Below are positions 19,074 to 27,777 of a stretch of 64,000 bases of DNA, in pieces. A program made the translations under genes and the position numbers. Under the pieces are notes generated by a model. It was not told where the DNA came from. It did no database searches and saw only the letters and a program-made list of their open reading frames with translations. Every line of letters starts with the position of its first letter. The first letter of the stretch is position 1. This DNA comes from Thiothrix fructosivorans (GTDB lineage Bacteria; Pseudomonadota; Gammaproteobacteria; Thiotrichales; Thiotrichaceae). The stretch spans positions 248,001 through 312,000 of the forward strand of contig NZ_JAFMPM010000008.1 of the NCBI RefSeq assembly GCF_017349355.1. Direction: 5' to 3'.

Positions 19074-20289
19074 ACAAGGTGGTAGCGGTGCATGGGGTTT
19101 AGCGGTTTGCCTGACCTTAGGCGCAGGCAGTGTGGTGGCGGCACAACTACCCACGGAAATTAATCTCGAAGCTTTGCTGCAACAAGCGGAAACGGCTTGT
19201 TTGGAGGGGAATACGTTACGCCTTGCTGCCTTAAGCCAAGACATTCGACAAGTGGCAAAACAACCAGCATTGCAGGGGCAAGCGGTCTTCCTGAATCAAT
19301 TGCTGGGCTTATTTGAGGTGGGCGTTTGTCAGCCGAATCAACCGCCAGCAGCGTTGACCAAGCGTTCTAAACCACCGGCAGCGGGTACGCTTGTGCCGAC
19401 CACTACACGCACCTCGCACGTACAAATGGCGACGGGCTATCTGGATAATGTGAATCAAGGCAGTCGTCACGAACGCATTACCATCATTAATCCCTTTAAC
19501 GGTTTGCTGGTGGAAGGACGTTTGGATGAGCGTAATTTGCCATTATCGTCGGGTTTTGTGAGCGTGCAAGGCACTTATCGGGTGGCAGATACGGCAGTTG
19601 GCAGCATTACCGCCGCCACCGTGGCACGCCAAGAATATACCGATGAGCCGGATTTCAGCACGACAGGTTTTGCAGTGAGTCGTCAGCAAACCTTGGTGGC
19701 GGGTAAGGAAGTTAGCGCTTACCTTAATATGATTCGTGACGATTCCGGCAATGTGGAACGGCGGTTCGGCGGGGTTTATTACCACCCTTTGGTCGCGACG
19801 GATCAGGAGAAAACCGGTGTGGTGGCAGGGGTTGAATACGTCACGTATCCCGAACAGAAGCTGTATAAAGCTATCGTCACCAATGTGGCGTTGGAACGGC
19901 GCAAAGCCTTGGCGAAAGGCGGCGAAGTGGCGCTACGCGGACGTGTGGAAGTAGATCATGCGTTAGAAGAGCGCCCCGGCGGTGATCGGCAAGAGGTGGA
20001 AGTGTCCGGTACGTGGAAGGGCAAGCCATTATTAGCCAGTTGGCAACCCAGCGCAGGCGCAAAAGTATCCTATAAGCGCGACAGCAAACCTTTTGACCCG
20101 AAGCTGTACGCTGATAGCACCCGTACTCAATTACACACGGGTGTTGATGTGGGTGTCAGTAAAAAAATCGGTAACAACAAGAAGCTGCAAGTCAGTTACC
20201 AATACGGGCAAACCGAAGATCGTGAAGTGCCGTTATTCGACCAACCCGCAGGCAGCGCGGTGGGGATGAGCTTTGAGATGAGTTTTTAA
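19057..20289 (+). CDS. Predicted outer-membrane beta-barrel / surface protein 1
   Basis: A 410-residue exported protein. The start at ATG 19057 has AGGA six bases before it and overlaps the end of the cyclase gene. A signal peptide (GLAVCLTLGAGSVVAA) is followed by a short helical region (residues about 30-85). From about 110 onward alternating beta-strands end in an aromatic C-terminus (GMSFEMSF), as in outer-membrane barrels. I do not recognise a named family. It occupies the same operon position as the protein at 50382-51668, and both combine a helical N-terminal part with a probable barrel. I infer it is the outer-membrane partner of the FecR/cyclase pair. Confidence 0.7.
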   Translation: MVRNSKQGGSGAWGLAVCLTLGAGSVVAAQLPTEINLEALLQQAETACLEGNTLRLAALSQDIRQVAKQPALQGQAVFLNQLLGLFEVGVCQPNQPPAALTKRSKPPAAGTLVPTTTRTSHVQMATGYLDNVNQGSRHERITIINPFNGLLVEGRLDERNLPLSSGFVSVQGTYRVADTAVGSITAATVARQEYTDEPDFSTTGFAVSRQQTLVAGKEVSAYLNMIRDDSGNVERRFGGVYYHPLVATDQEKTGVVAGVEYVTYPEQKLYKAIVTNVALERRKALAKGGEVALRGRVEVDHALEERPGGDRQEVEVSGTWKGKPLLASWQPSAGAKVSYKRDSKPFDPKLYADSTRTQLHTGVDVGVSKKIGNNKKLQVSYQYGQTEDREVPLFDQPAGSAVGMSFEMSF

Positions 20290-20399
20290 TTACCCTCAGC
20301 TTTCCTTATGAAAAAATAGCCAATAAATAAATACGATTTTCGCTGTGCGCAAATATAACTAATACTCCATGCCGGAGTGTTCATTATTTAGAGGCATGG

Positions 20400-22643
20400 A
20401 TGAAAATCAGTATAAGGAATTTGTGGTTGCTGGTATGTGCCTTCGCACTACTGGGAGCACAACTCTTACCTACCTATGCGTGGGCAGATGCCATTAGTTC
20501 GGCAGGTGCGCCACCAGCGCTGATGCAAGGCGTGATTGGCAAGGTGACTTATCTGTTGGGTCAAGCCGATATTACACAAGCAGACGGCAGTGTGTTGCCA
20601 CTGACTGTGCAGATGACTATTCCTGAAGGTAGCCGTATCCAAGTCAAAGAACGCGGTTTGGTGCGCTTATTGATGATCGACGGGGGCATCGAAAAGCTAG
20701 GGGCGGGTACGGTTTTTACCTTTGATAAATACACGTATGACCCTAATGACATACAAGCCACCGAGATACGTAAAACCTTGCTAGAAGGTGAGGTGACGAG
20801 TATCACTGGGCAAGGTGGTCAAGGTATGAAAGAACGTTACCGCCTCAATTCACCGTTGGCAGCTATTGGCGTGTTGGGTACGGAATATACCGTCAATGTT
20901 AGCAAAGACGAAACGTGGGTAACGGTACATTCTGGTGAAATTTCCATTGCGAAACTCGGCGGTAGTTGCCAGCGTTTTGGTTTAGGGGCTTGTGTGGGCG
21001 GGGAGCGTCTGTCGGAAGGGCAGCGTGGTCTGGCACTCGTGGTACGGGCTAATGAACCCAAACCGATTTTGATGCCAGCCACGGCTATTCCGGCTACTGA
21101 AACGAAAGCAGAAACACCGCCTACCCCCGTAAAAGAAGCCGCAAAAGAAAAAGACGTGGAAAAGGCATCAACAAAAGAGTCAGAAACTGCGGAGAAAACC
21201 GCAACGACCGAAAAGCCTGCTGAGCCTGAAACACAAAAAAGCCCACAAGCGCCTACTGCTGCCACTGCATCGACTAGCCAGCCAGACAATACTAAGCAGC
21301 AAGATCATACCAGCAGCACGGCGATGCCCTCTGCTCCCGCGTTGTCAGCCAGCACTGCAACCGCCCCCCCCGCGTTGCCAGTCGCTGACACAGCTCCTAG
21401 TTTGCCTGAACCTAAAGCCGTTGAAAAAACTAGCGCTCCGCTTGCCAGCAGCCCAGCACCCATGACTGAAAAGTCTGCTGCGATGGTTGTCGCTAAGGAT
21501 GAACGTAACCCGATAGATACCATTTTTACCGCGCCAGCGGTCAGCACGGTTGAATCTGCCGCTGTCAGTGCGTCGGAGTACATGCAAGCACCGCCAAGCG
21601 TTACCCTTGAAGCGGCGACTCCCTCTTTCGTCGCAAGTAAAGAAACGGTGAGTTCTACACCACAACAAGAAATACCAGTGGTCAGCAACTCCAGAGCCAA
21701 GCAAAGTTTAGTGCAGTCCAGCAATAGCACAACCGTCTCGTCAGTCCCCGATAAGGTGGCGGTAGCGCCAGTGGTGGCAACCCCAGTGGTGGCAACCACG
21801 CCAGCAGTTGAAACCATCCCTGTAAAACTACCTGTGGTGACAACGGTGGCAGTGACACCTAGTGTCGTGCCGCTCGTGACAGAAAAATTAACAGTGGAAA
21901 CCGTTCCCAAAAAACCTAAGGAGACAACGGTTACGGCAGTCGTTGCACCTGTAATGCCTGTCGTAGAACCCGTTCCCGAAAAACCTAAGGAGACAACGGT
22001 TACGGCAGTCGTTGCACCTGTAATGCCTGTCGTAGAACCCGTTCCCGAAAAACCCTCAGTGAAGGTTGTGACACCAGCACCCACCGTTGTGTCGGAATTA
22101 CCTAGCCCAACCGTTAACTGGGGTAAGTATGATCCAGCCGCTTCCGTCGATGGTAAAACCTCTTTCAGTGATCAAGTGAACAGCAGTTACACGCAACTGC
22201 TTCAGCCAGTGAGTGCAAGTACTACTCCCATCTTGCAACAGAATCCAAGCGTATCCCCTCCCGAATCCGATAAACGTGATGTTGGTGTTGCCGCCGCCGT
22301 AGATAGCGCTGTCGCTCCTGTTAGCGTTGCTACACCTGTTGCCGCAACAGTTAGCAATGCTGATACAGGCAAAACGACTCCATTACCATCCAGTAGTTCT
22401 AGTAGCACGACATTATTAAGTAATGATAGCGTCGTTGTTACGCCTCAAACACCGTCGGTTACGGCTGTGGCATCAGTGTCTGTTGTTCCGGTGTCTGTTG
22501 TTCCGGTGTCTGTTGTTCCGGTGTCTGTTGTTCCGGTGTCTGTTGCTACGCCTGTCACGGTTGTTCCGCTGCCTGTTGTTGCGCCCATAACGGCTGCTCC
22601 GCTGACACCCCTGACATTAACGCCTCCGTTAGCGAGTCCTTAA
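20400..22643 (+). CDS. FecR-domain periplasmic protein 2 (orphan, apparently truncated)
   Basis: A 747-residue paralogue of the FecR protein at 14942. It has a signal peptide ending in YAWADA, then a FecR domain (VIGKVTYLLGQADI, RLNSPLAAIGVLGTEY) and the Cys pair GGSCQRFGLGACVGG. A very long low-complexity linker follows, then the shared motif VNWGKYDPAASVDG...DQV near residue 570. Unlike the other two it has no C-terminal beta domain: the last 120 residues are Val/Pro/Thr-rich repeats. No cyclase or barrel gene follows; the next gene is on the other strand and overlaps its last 15 bases. GAGG precedes the ATG. Two perfect DNA repeats in the linker point to recent slippage. Confidence 0.8.
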   Translation: MKISIRNLWLLVCAFALLGAQLLPTYAWADAISSAGAPPALMQGVIGKVTYLLGQADITQADGSVLPLTVQMTIPEGSRIQVKERGLVRLLMIDGGIEKLGAGTVFTFDKYTYDPNDIQATEIRKTLLEGEVTSITGQGGQGMKERYRLNSPLAAIGVLGTEYTVNVSKDETWVTVHSGEISIAKLGGSCQRFGLGACVGGERLSEGQRGLALVVRANEPKPILMPATAIPATETKAETPPTPVKEAAKEKDVEKASTKESETAEKTATTEKPAEPETQKSPQAPTAATASTSQPDNTKQQDHTSSTAMPSAPALSASTATAPPALPVADTAPSLPEPKAVEKTSAPLASSPAPMTEKSAAMVVAKDERNPIDTIFTAPAVSTVESAAVSASEYMQAPPSVTLEAATPSFVASKETVSSTPQQEIPVVSNSRAKQSLVQSSNSTTVSSVPDKVAVAPVVATPVVATTPAVETIPVKLPVVTTVAVTPSVVPLVTEKLTVETVPKKPKETTVTAVVAPVMPVVEPVPEKPKETTVTAVVAPVMPVVEPVPEKPSVKVVTPAPTVVSELPSPTVNWGKYDPAASVDGKTSFSDQVNSSYTQLLQPVSASTTPILQQNPSVSPPESDKRDVGVAAAVDSAVAPVSVATPVAATVSNADTGKTTPLPSSSSSSTTLLSNDSVVVTPQTPSVTAVASVSVVPVSVVPVSVVPVSVVPVSVATPVTVVPLPVVAPITAAPLTPLTLTPPLASP
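21903..22055 (+). repeat. 69-bp tandem repeat in FecR protein 2
   Basis: Two near-identical 69-base units (21903-21971 and 21972-22040) plus a 15-base partial third unit, encoding VPEKPKETTVTAVVAPVMPVVEP twice. The units are almost identical at DNA level, including silent positions, which indicates a recent duplication within the linker. Confidence 0.9.
22476..22550 (+). repeat. 15-bp tandem repeat in FecR protein 2
   Basis: Four perfect copies of GTGTCTGTTGTTCCG and a fifth with two changes, encoding the pentapeptide VSVVP repeatedly near the C-terminus. Being a multiple of three, copy-number change would alter linker length without breaking the frame. Confidence 0.95.
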
Positions 22644-23489
22644 GAATACCTGCACAAAGCGCTCAGCGGATGCTGCATCCATATTGAAATACAGCGACGG
22701 TTCGATCAGCTCTAATTCCATCAGCGCAAAGCCGTTGTCGGTGCGTACCCAATCAACACGGGCGTAAAGCGTCGGTTCGGGAATGGCGGCAAGTGCAGCG
22801 CGGCTTAGTTCCAGCAGCAGTGCTTCCGGTTCAACGCTTTGCAATTGCCCACCGTGTTCTTCTTGCACCCGAAAATCGCCGAACTTGGGGGTTTTCAGAA
22901 TCGTGTGGCTGTACTCATCCCCAAAAAAGAACAGCGAATACTCGCCTTCGGTGACGATAGCGGGGATGAACGGTTGAGCCATGCAATCACGTTCCTGAAA
23001 CAGTATTGCCAGCGTTGCGGCTTGCTGGGTGAGAGTGGTAGGTGTGAGGCGAAAGGTATCATCGGCACAGGCACTGATGACAGGTTTGATAATGATTTCC
23101 GGCGTTTGCCAGTGAGCGAAGAGGAGGGATAATTTTGCTACGTCCAAGCCATAAGACCATTCAGTTGGCACAATCGGAATGCCCTTGGTTTTTAGGTCGC
23201 GTAGGTAGATTTTGCTGAGATTCCATCGTACCACTTCGAGCGAATTGGCTAGCTTAGCGCTAGACCGTTCAATAGTGGCGAGGACAGAGAGGAATTGTGC
23301 GGGATCATTCTGGTAATCCCAGCAGGAACGGATGATAACAGCATCGAACTGATTCCAGTCGATGCTGTTGTCGCGCCAGTCTACCGTTTCCGCGTGCCAG
23401 TCGTAGCGTTGCAGCGGAGCATAAAGAAGCTCGTCGTAGCAGACGAACTTCTCCAAACTTGCCATGCTCAGGAAGGCGCAGCGTTTCAC
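22629..23489 (-). CDS. ATP-grasp family protein (RimK-like)
   Basis: A 286-residue protein with the layout of small ATP-grasp ligases. There is an N-terminal domain with DAVIIRSCWDY, a central segment (NSLEVVRWNLSKIYLRDLKTKGIPIVPTE), a Lys strand in EIIIKPVISA, and a C-terminal metal-binding strand with ARVDWVRTDNGFALMELELIEPSLYF, where Asp, Glu and Glu are in the expected places. Such enzymes join a carboxylate to an amine using ATP; the substrates here are unknown. Similar proteins are annotated as glutathione synthetase-like or DcsG-like. It lies nine bases downstream of deaD on the same strand, and its 3' end overlaps the FecR 2 gene. Confidence 0.78.
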   Translation of the reverse strand: MKRCAFLSMASLEKFVCYDELLYAPLQRYDWHAETVDWRDNSIDWNQFDAVIIRSCWDYQNDPAQFLSVLATIERSSAKLANSLEVVRWNLSKIYLRDLKTKGIPIVPTEWSYGLDVAKLSLLFAHWQTPEIIIKPVISACADDTFRLTPTTLTQQAATLAILFQERDCMAQPFIPAIVTEGEYSLFFFGDEYSHTILKTPKFGDFRVQEEHGGQLQSVEPEALLLELSRAALAAIPEPTLYARVDWVRTDNGFALMELELIEPSLYFNMDAASAERFVQVFLRTR

Positions 23490-23498
23490 GACAATGGC

Positions 23499-25544
23499 TT
23501 AAGCGGCAGGTGGTGGACGTTTGGGTTTACCCTTGTCTTTGTCTGGCGCGGCTTTTTTGACAGCAGGCTTGCGTGCGGGTGGTTTGTCCCCGCCAAACTT
23601 AGGCTTGTCGTCGGCAAAGCGCGGCTTGTCCGCACTGAACTTGGGTTTTTCGTCGGCAAAGCGCGGCTTGTCACCGCCTGCAAATGGGGCGCGTTCCTTT
23701 TCAGTGCGCGGACGGCGATCAGGGCGATCACCGCCACGACCTGCACCACCGTCACGGCGTGGTGGTGGGCCATCACGACGTTGCGGCGGGCGACGATCAT
23801 CACCACCACGGTCGCGGCGTTGCCCGCCACCACTGGGTTTGTTGGGGGAATAATCGGCTGCCGCTTCACCGGCTGGCTCGATATTCAGCAATTGCCCAGC
23901 CACGCGTGCGGTACGCAATTCGTGCAGAATGTCTTTTGGCATTCCGGCGGGCAAATCCACCAAGCTGCAATCGTCTTGGATTTCGATGTAACCAATGTAA
24001 CGGCTGTCTAAGCCTGCTTCATTGGCAATCGCGCCGACGATGTTGCCTGGTTTGACCCCGTGCGAGCGCCCAACCGCAATGCGGAAACGTTCCATGGGGA
24101 TAGTGTCGTCATCGCTGCTGAAGGCGGAGTTGGCGGCGTTGGATTTGCGCTTGCCGGGGCGTTGTTCTTGCTCACGTTCACGCGCCGCATTCGGGTTGAA
24201 AGCCGGGTGATTTTTGCGTTCTTCCAGCAACAACGGCGAATCGCCTTGCAGCATTTTGGCAAGGGCGGCAGCAATTTCGAGTGCTGGAACATTGTGCTCG
24301 CGCTCGTAACCTTCCAGCAATTGCGAGAAGAAATCCAAGCCTTCTTCTGCCAGCGTGTCGGTGATGCGTTGGCTGAACTGGGCGATCCGCATAGTGTTGA
24401 TGACATCAGTGGAGGGTAATTCCATCAGGTCAATCGGTTTGCGGGTAGCGCGTTCGATGTTACGCAGCAAGTGACGTTCACGCGGCGATACGAACAAAAT
24501 GGCTTCGCCGCTACGACCCGCCCGCCCGGTGCGTCCGATGCGGTGGACGTAGGATTCGGTGTCGGTGGGGATGTCGTAGTTGATAACGTGGCTGATGCGT
24601 TCCACATCCAAGCCACGTGCGGCAACGTCGGTGGCGACAAGGATGTCGATTTTGCCTTTCTTCAACTGGTCGATGGTGCGTTCGCGCACGTTTTGCGCAA
24701 TGTCACCGTTGAGGGCGACGGCGTTGTAACCGCGTGCTTGCAGTTTGTCTGCCAGTTCCACGGTTTCATTTTTGGTACGCACAAACAGAATGACAGCATC
24801 AAACGGTTCGGCTTCGAGGATGCGGGTGAGCGCGTCGAGCTTGTGCAAGCCGCTGACCAACCAGTAACGCTGCCGGATGGTGTCGGCGGTGGTGGTTTTG
24901 ACCTTGATTTTGACTTCGGCAGGGTCAGTCAAATAGCTTTGTGCAATGCGGTGAATCGCGGGGGGCATGGTCGCGGAGAACAGCGCGATTTGGCGTTGTG
25001 GCGGGGTTTGCTCCATGATCCATTCGATGTCATCGACGAAGCCCATGCGTAACATTTCGTCCGCTTCATCCAGCACCAGTGCTTGTAAGCCGTCGAGCTT
25101 GAGTGAACCACGGCGCAGGTGATCCATGACACGCCCCGGTGTGCCGACCACGACTTGTACGCCGCGTTCCAGTTGACGGAATTGCGTGCGGTAATCCTGC
25201 CCACCGTAAATCGGCATAACATGAAAACCGGGGAGTTTGCCCGCGTATTTCTGAAACGCTTCGGCAACTTGAATCGCCAGCTCGCGGGTCGGCGCGAGGA
25301 CGAGAATTTGTGGCCCGGTCTTGCTCATGTCCAATCGTGAGAGCAGGGGTAGGGCGAATGCAGCAGTTTTACCTGTGCCGGTTTGCGCTTGTCCGAGGAC
25401 ATCGCGGCCTGCCAGCAGGTAAGGGATGGTTTCAGCTTGAATGGCTGACGGGGTTTCATAGCCGAGATCTAGGACGGCTTGTAGCACGGGGGCGGCAAGA
25501 CCGAATTCGGCAAACGTGGGAGGTGTGTTTGTTTCTGGGGACAT
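23499..25544 (-). CDS. deaD: DEAD-box ATP-dependent RNA helicase DeaD/CsdA
   Basis: A 681-residue RNA helicase. It carries the Q motif (FAEFGLAAPVLQAVLDLGYETPS), motif I AQTGTGKTAAF, motif II VLDEADEML, SAT in motif III, and HRIGRTGRAGRSG in motif VI. A DbpA-type RNA-binding domain follows (FRIAVGRSHGVKPGNIVGAI, residues about 480-555). The last 110 residues are a basic, disordered tail with RGGDDRRPPQ-type repeats and four copies of a KPRFADEKPKF-like decapeptide. CsdA-type helicases help ribosome assembly and mRNA decay in the cold. The ATP-grasp gene follows closely. Length and domains are normal; only the tail repeats are lineage-specific. Confidence 0.95.
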   Translation of the reverse strand: MSPETNTPPTFAEFGLAAPVLQAVLDLGYETPSAIQAETIPYLLAGRDVLGQAQTGTGKTAAFALPLLSRLDMSKTGPQILVLAPTRELAIQVAEAFQKYAGKLPGFHVMPIYGGQDYRTQFRQLERGVQVVVGTPGRVMDHLRRGSLKLDGLQALVLDEADEMLRMGFVDDIEWIMEQTPPQRQIALFSATMPPAIHRIAQSYLTDPAEVKIKVKTTTADTIRQRYWLVSGLHKLDALTRILEAEPFDAVILFVRTKNETVELADKLQARGYNAVALNGDIAQNVRERTIDQLKKGKIDILVATDVAARGLDVERISHVINYDIPTDTESYVHRIGRTGRAGRSGEAILFVSPRERHLLRNIERATRKPIDLMELPSTDVINTMRIAQFSQRITDTLAEEGLDFFSQLLEGYEREHNVPALEIAAALAKMLQGDSPLLLEERKNHPAFNPNAAREREQEQRPGKRKSNAANSAFSSDDDTIPMERFRIAVGRSHGVKPGNIVGAIANEAGLDSRYIGYIEIQDDCSLVDLPAGMPKDILHELRTARVAGQLLNIEPAGEAAADYSPNKPSGGGQRRDRGGDDRRPPQRRDGPPPRRDGGAGRGGDRPDRRPRTEKERAPFAGGDKPRFADEKPKFSADKPRFADDKPKFGGDKPPARKPAVKKAAPDKDKGKPKRPPPAA

Positions 25545-25662
25545 GGGGCTTCAGAGTGAGGAGGAAACCGGGCATTATGCGCTAGTTATGAGGAAAGAGA
25601 AAGGTGTTGGGCATAAATTTTAATGCAATTGATCTGGTATATTATCTATCTGGACTTGACAA

Positions 25663-26088
25663 TTATCTATATCCAGTATGGTGAACACACCATGTTGATA
25701 CATCCATTGCATTAAATTGAACGCATTTCATGGCTTCTTTGTGAGTGATATATACATAATCTGCTTCGTTAATTAGCTCGCTACTATAGTAATTAAATTT
25801 ATCTTTTCCATACAACCAATATTGTCCACTCCCTTCTGGGAAGTTTAATGGCTTAAAATCACAGAGCGACGATTCTTTGGGTATATAATAATCGTCTGGT
25901 CTCACACTAATTTTTGTGGATGCGAAATTGCTCAAGCATTGACCATAAAAATACAATAGTGCGATGAATCCAGAAAATAAGCAAAAATTAAAAATTTTAT
26001 TTTTAGTGAAAAGTATTCCATAAATAAGAAACAACAAAACTATGCCAACAAAAACAAGATTGGAACTGGTCATCGAAATCATTGACAC
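25663..26088 (-). CDS. Hypothetical membrane protein
   Basis: A possible 141-residue protein with two N-terminal hydrophobic segments (LVFVGIVLLFLIYGILF and FCLFSGFIALLYFYG) and a soluble C-terminal part with three cysteines (SLCDF, MKCVQF, TWCVHH). I do not recognise it. The start is uncertain: GTG 26088, ATG 26082 and ATG 26073 are in frame and none has a good ribosome site. The region is clearly richer in A+T than its neighbours, which suggests transfer. It overlaps the end of the small gene upstream, so the two may be an operon or parts of one broken gene. Confidence 0.5.
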   Translation of the reverse strand: MSMISMTSSNLVFVGIVLLFLIYGILFTKNKIFNFCLFSGFIALLYFYGQCLSNFASTKISVRPDDYYIPKESSLCDFKPLNFPEGSGQYWLYGKDKFNYYSSELINEADYVYITHKEAMKCVQFNAMDVSTWCVHHTGYR

Positions 26089-26263
26089 CGACTATCGTGC
26101 CAACTGTGTTAATAGTTAAGCCATTGAGCATGTGTTTCTGAAGTTGTTGAGGCGTGTTTATTTTGATCGTTGCTGCATTGAATGGTATCGGTGCTTGTTT
26201 ATCGACCATCGTGGATGTTCTGGAATTGCCAGATGAGAAACTGGAATTAATACTTTTTGTCAT
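26003..26263 (-). CDS. Hypothetical small protein
   Basis: A possible 86-residue Ser/Asn-rich protein without signal peptide or membrane segment (MTKSINSSFSSGNSRTST...INTVGTIVGVNDFDD). AGGGA lies 11 bases before the ATG on the minus strand. Its last 28 codons overlap the next gene in another frame. No family recognised. It shares the low G+C content of its neighbour. Confidence 0.4.
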   Translation of the reverse strand: MTKSINSSFSSGNSRTSTMVDKQAPIPFNAATIKINTPQQLQKHMLNGLTINTVGTIVGVNDFDDQFQSCFCWHSFVVSYLWNTFH

Positions 26264-26421
26264 CCTAAATTTATTCCCTGAACAATGATGCTTGAATAAT
26301 TCTTTAGTAAAGTTTAGCCAGATGCAGGAAAAACCTGATAATAAAAGGGATGGGCGTGTGATTTGTCGGTATAAGCGGTAGAGTGAGTAATGATATAAGG
26401 AAAAAGTAAGCGATTATTAAC

Positions 26422-26455
26422 ACCAACAGGCTGTCATATTCGGCCGCCTGTTGGT
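26422..26455 (-). terminator. Inverted repeat after the lipase-like gene
   Basis: A 10-bp perfect stem, ACCAACAGGC (26422-26431) and GCCTGTTGGT (26446-26455), with a 14-base loop, 11 bases beyond the stop of the minus-strand lipoprotein gene. On that strand the stem is followed by GTTAATAATCG, so it is a weak to moderate intrinsic terminator candidate. The rest of the 26264-26465 gap shows no gene. Confidence 0.55.
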
Positions 26456-26465
26456 TCGTTATTTG

Positions 26466-27683
26466 CTACAAGTCCCGCGCAAAGCCAGCAAAGTATTGCA
26501 ACATGGTTTGTGCGTAAGGCTTGATGCAGTTGGTATGATCAGACGGGGCTGCGACACATTCCGCCAGATCAAGGTCGGGCGTACCTTTTGTCCGCATTCC
26601 TTCCAGAGCGCGGATGGCATTGCCAAACGGTACGGTGACATCATCGCGTCCGTGGGTAAAGCGGGTCGGTGTTTTGGCTTGCCATTCGTATAGGCTATTG
26701 TATTTCATGGTGGCATAGTCGTTTGCCATCCAATCCATTAGGAAGGTTTTGCTGAATTTGATGTCGCTTTCTTTGGGGATAAGGATGTACATCATCAGGT
26801 CTACGGTGGCTTCGTCGATTTTGCCGGGGTATTTAGCAGCAGGGGCAGGACGGCTTAAACCCAATGCACCGCCAGCGGCCGCTAGCAAGGCTTTGGTGTT
26901 CAGCAACTCATCGAGGGTATATTGCAAATCATACGGCCCAGCACCCGCGACGCTCGCGGTAATCGGCACGCCTGCGGCTTCAAGTGCTTGTTGCGCGGCG
27001 AGAGTGACGTAGCCGCCTTCGGAATAGCCAGTCAAAAACAGTTGGTCGTTGAGCAACAAGCGTTGTTCAGCAAGCCATTGTTTGGCAGCAACCAAAAAAT
27101 CGGTGACGGATGCAGCAGACGGGTCTTTTTGCAAATAGGGGTGATCTTGACCGCGTGATGCGCCATAGCCAACATAATCCGCCGCAATCACGACAAAGCC
27201 GAGCGAGGCAATAATATTGACAGGGGAAGTCGCTACGGTGTCATTGCTGGGAGCTTCTTTGTCGAGGAAAACTGTACCGTGTTGGAAGCTCAGAAGTGGG
27301 CTTTTTGCGCCTGCTGGTTTTTGGGGGATGGCAATAATACCGGAAGCGGTGGTGAGCTTGCCGCCGCCATCCACCGTTTGATAGGTGACACGGTATTGCT
27401 TTACATCGTATACAGGAATGACGGCAGGTGCTTTGGCGGTAGGGTCACTGATCGCAGAAGTGCTGTCAGGTACAGTGTTGGTTTTGACTAATTGCCCGTC
27501 GAGCAATGCACCGCGTTGATTGACGATGCGGGTGGGAATCGCTGGTAATACAGCGACACTACTTGTATTTGTGCTATCCGTGAGGTTGGTTGTATTGGCG
27601 GACGTTGTGGTATCACTGCCCCCGCACGCGCTGAGTAATAAGCTGCTGGCAAGTAAAACATTGCGATAAAACGAAACGGGCAT
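26466..27683 (-). CDS. Lipoprotein with alpha/beta-hydrolase (secretory lipase-like) fold
   Basis: A 405-residue protein. From ATG 27683 it begins MPVSFYRNVLLASSLLLSACGG: a lipoprotein signal peptide with lipobox LSAC. A Ser/Thr-rich linker follows, then an alpha/beta hydrolase domain with the oxyanion region LLSFQHGT, the nucleophile elbow GYSEGG (LFLTGYSEGGYVTLAA) and a late histidine (APSDHTNC). It resembles bacterial homologues of fungal secretory lipases. It would be anchored to the inner or outer membrane and hydrolyse esters; the substrate is unknown. An ATG seven codons upstream (27704) is less likely because it would lengthen the n-region. It follows fabI on the same strand after about 95 bases. 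Confidence 0.8.
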   Translation of the reverse strand: MPVSFYRNVLLASSLLLSACGGSDTTTSANTTNLTDSTNTSSVAVLPAIPTRIVNQRGALLDGQLVKTNTVPDSTSAISDPTAKAPAVIPVYDVKQYRVTYQTVDGGGKLTTASGIIAIPQKPAGAKSPLLSFQHGTVFLDKEAPSNDTVATSPVNIIASLGFVVIAADYVGYGASRGQDHPYLQKDPSAASVTDFLVAAKQWLAEQRLLLNDQLFLTGYSEGGYVTLAAQQALEAAGVPITASVAGAGPYDLQYTLDELLNTKALLAAAGGALGLSRPAPAAKYPGKIDEATVDLMMYILIPKESDIKFSKTFLMDWMANDYATMKYNSLYEWQAKTPTRFTHGRDDVTVPFGNAIRALEGMRTKGTPDLDLAECVAAPSDHTNCIKPYAQTMLQYFAGFARDL

Positions 27684-27777
27684 GGGGGAAATACTCCAAA
27701 ACATTGGCGATCACTAAAAAATATAACGAATTGGTCGAATAAGCCAACACTCTGGTTCACGTATTCCCCCGCTGTGA

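Noticed and set aside
19077-19090. GGTGGTAGCGG resembling an ops element
   Set aside because: It is inside a coding region near the start of the barrel gene and differs from the known element; likely chance.
21305-22084. Long open frame antisense to the FecR 2 linker
   Set aside because: Same cause: compositional shadow of repeats in the real gene on the other strand.
22476-22550. Regular 15-bp repeats, checked as a CRISPR-like array
   Set aside because: No spacers: units are contiguous, in frame and coding, so it is a coding tandem repeat.
26003-26088. Overlap of two small genes considered as one frameshifted gene
   Set aside because: No homologue is recognised to show that the frames belong together, so they are listed separately with low confidence.
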